Shown here piece by piece: positions 15,024-26,761 of a stretch of DNA of 44,601 bases; the stretch's first letter is position 1, and the number at the start of each line of letters is the position of its first letter. This DNA comes from Frankia nepalensis (GTDB lineage Bacteria > Actinomycetota > Actinomycetes > Frankiales > Frankiaceae). Under the pieces are notes generated by a model. That model saw only the letters and a program-made list of their open reading frames with translations. It made no database searches and had not been told where the DNA came from. Location of the stretch: NCBI RefSeq assembly GCF_016786325.1, contig NZ_JADWYU010000146.1, positions 1-44,601 on the forward strand, written 5' to 3'. Both the position numbers and the translations under genes were made by a program.

Positions 15024-16225
15024 CCGGGCACCGCCCGCCCCGCCGCCGGCCTGATCATCTCGCCGGTCAGCTCGTCGACGCCCGCCGCGCCGAGCAGCTT
15101 GACCGTCGTCGAGATCTCCTCGCGGAACAGCTCCAGCAGTCGGCTGACGCCCTCCTCGCCGCCGGCGGCCAGTGCCATGGCCGCCGCCCGGCCGAGCACG
15201 ACCACGTCCGCGCCGAGCGCCAGCGCCTTGACGACGTCCCCGCCCCGGCGGATCCCGGAGTCCAGCGCGACCGGCACCTGCCCGCCGAGCGCCGCGACGA
15301 TCTGCGGTAGCTGGTCGAGCGCCGCGGGCACCGCGTCGAGCTGGCGCCCGCCGTGGTTGCTGACCAGCACGGCGGCGGCGCCCGCCCGCGCCGCCGCCAC
15401 GGCGTCGGCGCCGGTCAGGACGCCCTTGGCCAGCCAGGGCAGCGGCGAGTCCGCCATCCGCTCGGCCAGCTCGTCCCAGGTCCAGATCGGCTCCCGGCGG
15501 ACGAACAGCTGCCCGAGGGTGCCGGCCAGGTCGGCCGGGCCGGCGTGCGGGTAGTTGCCGCTGACCACGTCGACGTCGACGTCGAACCGGTTGCGCATGT
15601 TGCGCTCCCGCCAGCCGGCGGTCGGGCAGTCCAGGGTGAGGCAGACGGCGGAGAACCCGATGTCGGCGGCCCGCCGCAGCATCGCGGCGAAGTTCGCCGG
15701 GTTGCCCATCGGGTGCAGCTGGGCGATCCGGGCGGCGCCGGGGGCAGCCGTCGCGACCTCCTCCCAGGAGTACGAGCCCGCCTCCGGGACGATCGAGGCC
15801 ACGCCGGCCTTGGCGTTCGCCCGGGCGACCGCGAGCTGGCCGTCCCGGTGCAGCAGCCGGTCGGCGCCGAACGGGCTGGTGAGCACGGGCATGGACAGCT
15901 CGATGCCGAGGAAGGTCCTGGTGAGGTCCGGCTCGCCCGCCCCGGTCATCAGCCGGGGCAGCACCGACCAGCGCTCGAAGGACGACAGGTTCGCCCGCAG
16001 CGTCTGCTCGCCGCCGGAGCCGCCGTCGAGGAAGTCCCAGACCGGCGGGGGCAGCGCGCGGCGGGCAGCCTCGAAGATCTCCCCGACCGTGGCGAACCGG
16101 TCGGAGGAGGTGAAGGAGACGAACGGGTCGGCGCCCTTGTCGGCCGGGGCGGCCGCGGCCGGCGCGGCCGGCGGGGCGCCGGGTCGCGTGGCCCCGTCCG
16201 GGGCCGAGACGTCAGCGGCTGTCAC
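15017..16225 (-). CDS. FMN-dependent alpha-hydroxy acid oxidase/dehydrogenase
   Basis: A 402-residue TIM-barrel flavoprotein of the lactate oxidase/glycolate oxidase/mandelate dehydrogenase family. The catalytic His and Arg are in SNHGGRQLD, and the FMN phosphate site is DSGIRRGGDVVKALALGADV. The strand that usually reads FQLY in this family reads AQLHPMGN, so the active-site Tyr seems replaced by His, which may signal an unusual substrate. The first 35 residues are an Ala/Pro-rich extension. The GTG at 16225 has AAAGGAG upstream. The gene lies 115 bases downstream of an ABC importer ATPase and overlaps the RidA gene. Expected product: a 2-oxo acid plus H2O2 or reduced quinone. Confidence 0.85.
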   Translation of the reverse strand: MTAADVSAPDGATRPGAPPAAPAAAAPADKGADPFVSFTSSDRFATVGEIFEAARRALPPPVWDFLDGGSGGEQTLRANLSSFERWSVLPRLMTGAGEPDLTRTFLGIELSMPVLTSPFGADRLLHRDGQLAVARANAKAGVASIVPEAGSYSWEEVATAAPGAARIAQLHPMGNPANFAAMLRRAADIGFSAVCLTLDCPTAGWRERNMRNRFDVDVDVVSGNYPHAGPADLAGTLGQLFVRREPIWTWDELAERMADSPLPWLAKGVLTGADAVAAARAGAAAVLVSNHGGRQLDAVPAALDQLPQIVAALGGQVPVALDSGIRRGGDVVKALALGADVVVLGRAAAMALAAGGEEGVSRLLELFREEISTTVKLLGAAGVDELTGEMIRPAAGRAVPGW

Positions 16226-16340
16226 GGGTCACTCCACTCCTTTCTGTGATCAGTCAGCGGGCCCGTTCCGGCGCGGCCCTGGCGCGGTCGGGCGCCCGGG
16301 CCTCCCCGGCACCCGGGGCCACGGCGCCGGCGAGTCGGGA

Positions 16341-17132
16341 TCAGCCGGCGAGCAGTTGCCGGTCCGACGGGGCGTCTCCGAGCCCGGCGATGATGTCGAC
16401 CAGCCCGGCCGGCGTCAGCGCCGCCTTCTCCGGCCCGGCGACGTCGTAGACGACCCGGCCGCGGGCCATCACCAGCAGCCGGTCGCCGACCTCGATCGCG
16501 TGCCGCATGCTGTGCGTGATCATCAGCGACGCGCAGCCCAGCCGCTCGTGCGTCCGCAGGGTGAGGTCGAGCACCCGGTCGCGGGTTCGGGGGTCCAGCG
16601 CCGCCAGGTGCTCGTCGAGCAGCAGCAGCCTGGGCCGGCGCAGGCCGGCCATCAGCATCGTCACGCTCTGGCGCTGGCCAGCGGACAGCAGCGCGACCGG
16701 GTCGGCGAGGCGGTGCTCGAGGCCCAGCCCGAGCATGGCGAGGTCGGCGCGCATCCCCGCCTGCCGGCCGCGGGTGACCGCGGGCAGCAGCCGGCGCCGC
16801 CGGCCGCGCGCCCCGGCCAGCGCGAGGTTGTCGGCCAGGGAGAGGCCGGGCGCGGTGCCGGCGAGCGGGTCGTCGAAGACCCTCGCCACCGCCGCCGCGC
16901 GGGCGTGGTCGGGCAGCCGGGTCACGTCCCGGCCGTCGAGCAGCACCCGGCCCCGGCTCGGCCGGTGCGTTCCGGCGACCACGCCCACCAGGCTGCTCTT
17001 GCCCGCGCCGTTGCTGCCGACGACGGTGACGAACTGGCCGGCCGGGATCTCCAGGTCGACGTGGTCGAGCGCGACGACCTCGGTCGGGGTGCCGGCGTTG
17101 TGCACCAGGCGGACGCCGTCCAGCCGCAGCAT
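16341..17132 (-). CDS. ABC importer ATP-binding protein (ABC.X4 / TrpZ-like)
   Basis: A 263-residue ATPase with Walker A GSNGAGKSS, a Q-loop region reading RVFDDPLAGTAPGLSLADN, the modified signature LLSAGQRQSVTMLMA, Walker B RLLLLDEHLAALDP and switch His in LMITHSM. DEHLAALDP and LSAGQRQ are typical of the ATPase partnered with PF04392-type binding proteins. The ATG at 17132 shares one base with the permease stop (TGATG) and is preceded by AAGGAGGTGGG. It energises the permease at 17132-18076. Confidence 0.87.
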   Translation of the reverse strand: MLRLDGVRLVHNAGTPTEVVALDHVDLEIPAGQFVTVVGSNGAGKSSLVGVVAGTHRPSRGRVLLDGRDVTRLPDHARAAAVARVFDDPLAGTAPGLSLADNLALAGARGRRRRLLPAVTRGRQAGMRADLAMLGLGLEHRLADPVALLSAGQRQSVTMLMAGLRRPRLLLLDEHLAALDPRTRDRVLDLTLRTHERLGCASLMITHSMRHAIEVGDRLLVMARGRVVYDVAGPEKAALTPAGLVDIIAGLGDAPSDRQLLAG

Positions 17133-18076
17133 CAGCCCACCTCCTTCACCGTCGCCGCCGCGCCGCGGGGGCGACGGGCTGGGCTGCCCCGGCGCAGCGA
17201 CCGGCCGAGCTCGGGCAGGTAGCGGTTGAGCGCGACCGCGGCGACCAGGGTGAGGGCGGTGATGCCGGCCAGGTCGGTCGCCTGCAGCCCGGCGCGCAGC
17301 GCGCCGACCAGGACCAGCCGGTACACCAGCGTGCCGGCGAGCACGGCGACGATCACCCGGCCGACCCGTGACGCCCCGCCCGGCCGGGTGATGAGCTCGC
17401 CCAGCATCACCGCGCCCACGCCGGCCAGCAGCGTGCCGGTTCCGGTCCCGGAGTCCGCGAAGCCCTGCGACTGCACGATCAACGCGCCCGACAGGCCGGC
17501 ACTGGCGTTGGCCAGCGCCAGGCACAGCGCGAGCGAGCGGCGGTCGTCGACCCCCTGAGCCCGGGCCATCCGGGCGTTGACCCCGGTGGCCCGCAGCGCG
17601 AGGCCGATCTCGGTCAGCAGCAGGTAGCCGACGGCGGCCAGGAACACACCGGCGAACGCGGCCAGAATCGCGACGGTCAGCCAGTCCCGGACGTCTGGAG
17701 CGAGGCCGGCCAGCCCGCTGAACAGGGTGCCGCCGTCGCCCAGGCTGATCGACGGCCGCCCCAGGAGCCGCAGGTTCAGCGTCGTCATCCCGATGCTCAT
17801 GACGAGGCCGGCCAGGATGACCGGAATGCGGAACATCAGGTGCAGCCCGGTGGTCACCAGCCCGGCCGCGGCGGCCCCGGCGACGGCGACGAGCATCGCC
17901 AGCGGCACGCCCGCGCCGTGGTTGAGCAGCACCGCGGCGAGCGCGCCACCAAGGGTGAGGCTGCCGTCGACGGTGAGGTCGAAGTCCTGCCGGATGCGGA
18001 TCACCAGGTAGATGCCCATGACGACCGGCACCAGCGGGAGGCCGGCGATCAGGGTGTCCGTGAGGAGATATCGCAT
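17132..18076 (-). CDS. ABC importer permease (ABC.X4 / TrpY-like)
   Basis: A 314-residue permease with about eight to ten membrane segments and the branched-chain-type permease fold. The hallmark DFDLTVDGSLTLGGALAA near residue 35 and GLALRATGVNARMARAQGV in the coupling loop are characteristic of permeases working with PF04392 binding proteins; the family includes the tryptophan importer TrpXYZ. The ATG at 18076 lies 2 bases after the binding-protein stop, and the stop overlaps the ATPase start, so the three genes are coupled. A homodimer probably forms the channel. Confidence 0.86.
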   Translation of the reverse strand: MRYLLTDTLIAGLPLVPVVMGIYLVIRIRQDFDLTVDGSLTLGGALAAVLLNHGAGVPLAMLVAVAGAAAAGLVTTGLHLMFRIPVILAGLVMSIGMTTLNLRLLGRPSISLGDGGTLFSGLAGLAPDVRDWLTVAILAAFAGVFLAAVGYLLLTEIGLALRATGVNARMARAQGVDDRRSLALCLALANASAGLSGALIVQSQGFADSGTGTGTLLAGVGAVMLGELITRPGGASRVGRVIVAVLAGTLVYRLVLVGALRAGLQATDLAGITALTLVAAVALNRYLPELGRSLRRGSPARRPRGAAATVKEVG

Positions 18077-18078
18077 GG

Positions 18079-19080
18079 CTACCCCGTCGCCGCGGCCGGC
18101 AGGGTCACCCCGAGCGCGCTCAACGTGTCGCGGTTGACGCCCCATTCGAGCGCGCCCGGCCGGCCGAACGGAGTGTCGGCCGGGATCGCGCCCTCGATGA
18201 TCTTCGCGGCGACGCCGGCGGACGCGACGCCGAGGTCGGCGTAGCTCGGGCCGAGGGTGGCCAGCACCCCGGTCGTCGCCGCGTCGCCCGAGGTCAGGTA
18301 CAACGGGATCTTGTTCGACAGGGCGACCGCGCCGACCGCCGCCACTCCCGACGCGACGGCCGCGTCGGGGCCGACGAGGATCGTGTCGGTCCGGCCGACC
18401 AGGGAGCGGGCGGCGCTCTGGACGTCGCCGGCGCCGGCGACCGTCGCCTCGGCCAGCGACATCCCGGGGCGCCCCTCGACCGCCGCCCTGAGCTGGGCCA
18501 CCCACACCTGGCTGTTCTCGTTCGACGGGTCGTAGATCGTCCCGATCCGCCGGGGCGCCGGGGTGACCTCGGCCAGCTCGTCGAGCAACTGGGCCGGATC
18601 GATGAAGTCGATCGTGCCGGTGACGTTGCGTCCCGGGTGGTCGAGGCTGTCGGCCACCTTGCCGCCCACCGGGTCGCCCATCGCCAGCGCGATGATCGGA
18701 TGGGTCTTGTCCTGCTGGGCCATGGCGATGACGGCCGGGGTCCCGATGACCGCGATCAGCGAGGCGTCGGAGCGGGCCAGGTCGCGGGCGATGCTCTGGA
18801 TCAGCGACGGGTCGCCGTTCGCGTTGCGGACGCTGAAGCTGACCGTCCGCCCGGCCAGCTTCGCCGTGAGCTCCTCCTTGAACGCCGTCTCCAGGGTGGT
18901 GACGACGTCGGCCTGCGCGACCTCGAAGATGCTGACCTTGACCGGGTCCGAGCCCGTGGCCGACGGGCCCGCCGATCCGGACGAGCCCGCGCAACCCGCG
19001 GCGGCGAGCACGCCCACCAGGCCGATGACGCCAAGGAGCGCCCCTGCCGCCCGGCGGCGCCGTGTTGCCCTGATCTTCAT
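18079..19080 (-). CDS. ABC importer substrate-binding lipoprotein (PF04392 family, TrpX-like)
   Basis: A 333-residue exported lipoprotein: Arg-rich N-terminus (MKIRATRRRR), hydrophobic segment and lipobox LAAAGC at about Cys30. The body has VKVSIFEVAQADVVTTLETA, LIAVIGTPAVIAMAQQ, HPIIALAMGDPVGGKVA and GTIYDPSNENSQVWVAQLRA, matching the ABC_sub_bind family. Relatives bind aromatic or other amino acids. GGAGGTGAG lies directly before the ATG. It is the first gene of a five-gene minus operon (binding protein, permease, ATPase, hydroxy acid oxidase, RidA). Two dyads lie in its upstream region. Confidence 0.87.
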   Translation of the reverse strand: MKIRATRRRRAAGALLGVIGLVGVLAAAGCAGSSGSAGPSATGSDPVKVSIFEVAQADVVTTLETAFKEELTAKLAGRTVSFSVRNANGDPSLIQSIARDLARSDASLIAVIGTPAVIAMAQQDKTHPIIALAMGDPVGGKVADSLDHPGRNVTGTIDFIDPAQLLDELAEVTPAPRRIGTIYDPSNENSQVWVAQLRAAVEGRPGMSLAEATVAGAGDVQSAARSLVGRTDTILVGPDAAVASGVAAVGAVALSNKIPLYLTSGDAATTGVLATLGPSYADLGVASAGVAAKIIEGAIPADTPFGRPGALEWGVNRDTLSALGVTLPAAATG

Positions 19081-19094
19081 CTCACCTCCAGATC

Positions 19095-19110
19095 TGAGAA
19101 GTTCTTCTCA
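19095..19110. promoter_or_regulatory. Palindrome upstream of the ABC.X4 operon
   Basis: TGAGAAG-TT-CTTCTCA is a perfect 7-bp dyad 14 bases upstream of the binding-protein start codon. It lies at the edge of an AT-richer island (about 19095-19240) that is distinct from the surrounding GC-rich DNA. Likely an operator of the operon; no cognate regulator gene is adjacent. Confidence 0.55.
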
Positions 19111-19195
19111 AGTCAGGATTGGAGCGGTATGTTTCCCGAGAATGAAGATCTAGAGCGGTTTGAGTTACTAAATGCTCACATGGTGCATCGATAGA

Positions 19196-19212
19196 TCAGA
19201 TCATTTATCTGA
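19196..19212. promoter_or_regulatory. Second dyad in the AT-rich region between lysA and the ABC operon
   Basis: TCAGAT-CATTT-ATCTGA is a 6-bp inverted repeat with a 5-base centre, 73 bases beyond the lysA stop codon and about 115 bases upstream of the ABC operon start. It could be a distal operator or a weak hairpin terminator for lysA; sequence alone does not decide. Confidence 0.35.
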
Positions 19213-19285
19213 GGGCGACTTTGGGTTGTCGCATGGGAACTTTAGGTGTCGGAAAGCCTGGCGCCTGGTCGGTTGGCCGGCGCCG

Positions 19286-23421
<4,136 letters not shown>

Positions 23422-23431
23422 CCCTGTTCCC

Positions 23432-23471
23432 CGGGAGTGGTCTGTCCCGCCGTTCGGACAGACCACTCCCG
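23432..23471. terminator. Bidirectional hairpin terminator after groEL
   Basis: A perfect 16-bp inverted repeat (23432-23447 with 23456-23471) with the 8-base loop CGCCGTTC, starting 11 bases after the groEL stop. The next gene is convergent and ends at 23590, so the hairpin may serve both directions. No T-tract follows. Confidence 0.82.
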
Positions 23472-23589
23472 AGGCCGCGCTGGGGTCGGGCCCGCGCGCG
23501 AAACCACCGGCGTCTGTGCGCCGGGCGGGCGGCGCGCTTCTCGACCACCCGCCCGCGGCCAGGCGCAGTGGGCGCCGGCCGGCGGCGCG

Positions 23590-24408
23590 TTACCGCTTGT
23601 TCAGCTGGCCCGCGTCGACGGGCACGACGGTGCCGGTCACGTAGCGCGCCTCGTCCGAGACCAGCCACGCGATGGCGTTGGAGATGTCCACCGGCTCCAC
23701 CAGGTCGACCGGCATCGCGTTGGACAGCGCGTGCGCGAGCGCCGGCGACCTTTCCATGATGGCGGCCAGGTTCCCGTCGCCGGCCATCGGCGTGCGCACG
23801 GCGGTGGGGGCGACGCTGTTCACCCGGATGCTGAACGGCGCCAGGAAGTTGGCCCACGAGCGCATCAGCCCGATGACGCCGTGCTTGGCGGCGGTGTAGC
23901 CCAGGAAGCCCGCCACCGGGATGCCCACGCCGATCAGGCCGCCCGTGGAGCTGGTCAGGACGATCGACCCGCCCTGGTTGCGCTCGATCATCGGCTGGAT
24001 CGCGACGCGGCCGGTGTTCCAGACGCCGGTGAGGTTGACGCCGATGACGTCCTCCCACTCCTGCTCCTCCGAGGCGCTGCCGCCACCCGCCCCGATGCCG
24101 GCGTTCGCCAGCACGATGTCGACGGCTCCCAGCTCGGCCACGCCCTCGTCGTAGGCCTGCCGCAGCGCGGAGACGTCGCGGACGTCGGCCTGCCGGGCGA
24201 CGATGCGCCGGCCGGTCGCCTCGACCTCCTTCACGGTCTGCGCGAGCTCGTCGGCCGTGCCCATCGGGTACTGCACCGACGGGATCTGGGCGCAGATGTC
24301 CACCGCGATGATGTCCGCGCCCTCCTGCGCCAGCCGGACCGCGTGGCTGCGGCCCTGGCCGCGCGCGGCGCCGGTGATGAACGCGACCTTGCCGTCCAGC
24401 TTTCCCAT
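23590..24408 (-). CDS. Mycofactocin-coupled SDR family oxidoreductase
   Basis: A 272-residue short-chain dehydrogenase. The cofactor motif is TGAARGQGRSHAVRLAQEGA, followed by IIAVDICAQIPSVQYPMGT, the extra segment after strand 2 that marks mycofactocin-dependent SDRs with non-exchangeable NAD. The catalytic residues are Ser in VLTSSTGG and Tyr/Lys in LGYTAAKHG. Such enzymes oxidise alcohols and pass electrons to mycofactocin. It follows the P450 gene by 80 bases on the same strand with a hairpin between them, so both are likely one operon: the P450 hydroxylates and the SDR oxidises the alcohol (inference). Confidence 0.88.
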   Translation of the reverse strand: MGKLDGKVAFITGAARGQGRSHAVRLAQEGADIIAVDICAQIPSVQYPMGTADELAQTVKEVEATGRRIVARQADVRDVSALRQAYDEGVAELGAVDIVLANAGIGAGGGSASEEQEWEDVIGVNLTGVWNTGRVAIQPMIERNQGGSIVLTSSTGGLIGVGIPVAGFLGYTAAKHGVIGLMRSWANFLAPFSIRVNSVAPTAVRTPMAGDGNLAAIMERSPALAHALSNAMPVDLVEPVDISNAIAWLVSDEARYVTGTVVPVDAGQLNKR

Positions 24409-24448
24409 CTACCTGTCCTTAGCTTGGAATACGGGGGACGTGGGCCAG

Positions 24449-24467
24449 GCATGTCACGAGGACATGC
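24449..24467. promoter_or_regulatory. Hairpin between the P450 and SDR genes
   Basis: GCATGTC-ACGAG-GACATGC is a 7-bp dyad in the 80-base spacer between the P450 stop and the SDR start. It could be an intercistronic attenuator or mRNA-stability hairpin, or an operator. CCAGGC/GCCTGG flank it as an outer imperfect stem. Confidence 0.45.
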
Positions 24468-24488
24468 GGGCGCCTGGGTTGAGGTGCC

Positions 24489-25682
24489 CTAGCCGACGGT
24501 GATCGGCAGGGTTTCCCAGCCGCGCATCGTCGACGTGGAGGACAGCGCGGCGTTGTCCCGGTCGACATTCCACCGGGGGAAACGGTTCAGGAACTCCTCC
24601 AGCGCGACCTTGGCCTCGAGCCGGGCCAATGCGGCGCCCAGGCAGTAATGAGGGCCGAAGCCGAAGGTCCGGAGGTAGCTGATCTTGCGGTGGACGTCGA
24701 ACCGGTCGGGCTCCGACCAGCAGCGTTCGTCCCGGTTGGCCGACGCGACGAGGAGCATCATCACGCTGCCGGCGGGCACCGCGGCGCCGTGCAGCTCGAC
24801 GTCGGTCGTGACGTACCGGGCCAGCGCGTGGCCGGTCGGCTCGAACCGCAGCGTCTCCTCGATCGCGTTCGGGATCAGCCGTGGGTTCTCGACCAGCTCG
24901 GCGCGCTGGTCGGGGTACTCGGCGAGCAGCGTGGCGAGCCAGCCGATCAGCCGCGCCGTGGTCTCGTTGCCCGCGCCGGCGAGGACGGTGACGTAGGTCA
25001 GGATCTCCTCGCGGGTCAGCGTGCGGGTGACGCCGTGCATGTCGGTGAACTCGGCCCGCAGCAGCTCCGTCATCAGGTCGTCGGACGGGTGGCCGGCGCG
25101 CCAGTCGATGTAGTCGGCGAACAGGTCCGTGTCCATGAGCGCCTTCTTGGACACCTTCATCTGCTGCCCCGGCTCGGTGCGCAGTTTCGCGTCGGCGCGC
25201 TCGCGGACCGCGAGCTGGTCCGATTCCGGGATGCCGAGCAGCATCCCGATCACCCGCATCGGGACCTCGTTCGCGAACTCCGTCATGAGGTCGAAGCCGC
25301 CGGCGCCGGCGAGCCGGTCGAGAGAGCGTGTGCAGTAGTCCCGGATCTGCGGCTCGAGCGAAGCGACCCGCCGCGGCGTGAACACGCGCGCGAGCAGCTT
25401 CCGATGGATGTCGTGGGCCGGCGGGTCCTCCATCAGCAGGGTGCCCGGCGGGATCTCGATGTTGGCCTTGATGACCTCCAGGATCGGGCCCCGGGCCGAC
25501 GAGAACGTCCGCCAGTCGATTAGCCCACGGTCGATGTCCTCGTAGCGGCTGAGGGCGTAGAAGTCGTGCCTGTCGTTGTAGTAGAGCGGTGTTTCCGTGC
25601 GTAACCGCTGGTAGACGGTGTAGGGGTCCCTGGCGATCTCGCGGTCGAAGGGATCCCAGTAGACCGGGTCGTTGCGACTCAC
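24489..25682 (-). CDS. Cytochrome P450
   Basis: A 397-residue soluble bacterial P450. Heme-binding motif FGFGPHYCLGAALAR with the Cys ligand at about residue 347; I-helix oxygen-activation motif AGAGNETTAR; K-helix motif EETLR (ExxR); MEDPPAHDIHRKLLARVFTP in the C-helix region. The GTG at 25682 (MSRNDPVYWDPFDREI) has GGAGG upstream. No ferredoxin or reductase gene is adjacent. It is the first gene of a minus-strand unit with the mycofactocin-type SDR and has a clear promoter at 25758-25786. The substrate is unknown; the context suggests terpenoid, steroid or alkyl substrates. Confidence 0.93.
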   Translation of the reverse strand: MSRNDPVYWDPFDREIARDPYTVYQRLRTETPLYYNDRHDFYALSRYEDIDRGLIDWRTFSSARGPILEVIKANIEIPPGTLLMEDPPAHDIHRKLLARVFTPRRVASLEPQIRDYCTRSLDRLAGAGGFDLMTEFANEVPMRVIGMLLGIPESDQLAVRERADAKLRTEPGQQMKVSKKALMDTDLFADYIDWRAGHPSDDLMTELLRAEFTDMHGVTRTLTREEILTYVTVLAGAGNETTARLIGWLATLLAEYPDQRAELVENPRLIPNAIEETLRFEPTGHALARYVTTDVELHGAAVPAGSVMMLLVASANRDERCWSEPDRFDVHRKISYLRTFGFGPHYCLGAALARLEAKVALEEFLNRFPRWNVDRDNAALSSTSTMRGWETLPITVG

Positions 25683-25750
25683 CTGGCGAGCCTCCTTCGA
25701 GGGCTGGCGCGCCGTGGCCGGCGGCGCCCGCCCGGACTCACGGAAGTTTT

Positions 25751-25786
25751 AGCGGTCGTTCTAACTTGGTGGGCGACCGCTGTCAA
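25751..25786 (-). promoter_or_regulatory. P450 promoter with overlapping operator dyad
   Basis: On the minus strand TTGACA (25781-25786) is followed after exactly 17 bases by TAGAAC (25758-25763), a near-consensus sigma-70-type promoter about 70 bases upstream of the P450 start. The 8-bp inverted repeat AGCGGTCG / CGACCGCT (25751-25758 and 25774-25781) spans from just past the -10 to the -35, so a protein bound there would block RNA polymerase. The divergent TetR at 26049 is the obvious candidate. The rest of the 366-base gap (25787-26048) shows nothing else clear apart from the TetR ribosome site. Confidence 0.7.
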
Positions 25787-26048
25787 CAGAACGGCGCGCG
25801 GCGTGGGCGCCCACCGGCGGCTTGCGCGGAGGGTAAATGCGGCGTGACTATCCGGAGTCGCGGTCCGGGGTGTCGGACGGCCTTCCCATGGCGCGTCGAG
25901 TGTCGCGCTCGATGCTGCTGCGCGAAAGACGTTCGGGGCCGGCACCCAGGCCGCGCCAGGCGTCCCGCCGGCCTCGGATGGAAGCGTCCGCCATGATGGG
26001 GGACCGGCCGTGTCCGTGGCCGGAGCGCCGCGTCGGGAAGGAAGGCGA

Positions 26049-26648
26049 ATGGCCGAGCCTCGTCGGCGCCGAGCGGCGACCGCGGAGAAGCTCACTCGCC
26101 TCCTCGACGCGACCGAGGAGATCATCCTGCGCCAGGGCTACGCGGCGGTGAGCTCCCGGGCCGTCGCGGCGAGGGTCGCCATCAACGCCCCGCTCGTGCA
26201 CTACTACTTCCCGACGATCGACGACCTGTTCGTGGCCGTGCTGAAACGGCGCGCGGAGCAGACCCTGGAGCGGATGGCGGCGGCGCTGGCGTCCGCCCAG
26301 CCGTTGCGCGGGTGGTGGGAGCTCGTCTCGGACCCACGCGGGACGGCGCTGACCGTGGAGCTGATAGCGGCGGCGAACCACCGGCCGGCGCTGCGGGGAG
26401 AGGTCGGCAAGGTGGCCTACGAGGTCAGGCGGATGCAGGTCGAGACACTGTCCTCGATCCTCGGCGAGTACGGGCTCGACGCGGACGAGTTCCCGCCCGT
26501 GCTCATCGCCGCCACGATGCAGGGTCTCGCGTTCGCGGTGGTGGCGGACAGCGTGGCCGGCTATGACACCGCTCCCGAGGAGGCCGCGGCCGCTATGTCA
26601 CGCCTGGTGGCTCGCCTCGAGGAACGGCGAGCAAGCCGCCGCGCCTGA
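26049..26648 (+). CDS. TetR/AcrR family transcriptional regulator
   Basis: A 199-residue regulator. HTH at about residues 12-58: LTRLLDATEEIILRQGYAAV, SSRAVAARVAINAPLVHYYF. The C-terminal domain runs from about residue 75. The ATG at 26049 is chosen because the purine-rich GGGAAGGAAGG lies just upstream and the sequence MAEPRRRRA is a typical start; the frame is open to a GTG at 26010. It is divergent from the P450 operon, whose promoter carries a suitable dyad, and convergent with the SDR gene ending at 26762. Confidence 0.87.
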   Translation: MAEPRRRRAATAEKLTRLLDATEEIILRQGYAAVSSRAVAARVAINAPLVHYYFPTIDDLFVAVLKRRAEQTLERMAAALASAQPLRGWWELVSDPRGTALTVELIAAANHRPALRGEVGKVAYEVRRMQVETLSSILGEYGLDADEFPPVLIAATMQGLAFAVVADSVAGYDTAPEEAAAAMSRLVARLEERRASRRA

Positions 26649-26705
26649 CCCGAGACCGGACGCCCGGCGGCTAATCGGAGGGCTGCGAGCAGGGGCGGCT
26701 GCCTG

Positions 26706-26729
26706 GCGCTGCCCTGGCCAGGGCGGCGC
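26706..26729. terminator. Hairpin between convergent TetR and SDR genes
   Basis: The palindrome GCCCTGGCCAGGGC (26711-26724) extends outward by four more pairs after one mismatch. It sits in the 113-base gap between two convergent stop codons. With no unpaired loop in the simple pairing, its strength as a terminator is uncertain. Confidence 0.4.
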
Positions 26730-26761
26730 GGACGGACTCCCCGATGATCCCGGCCGCGGCG

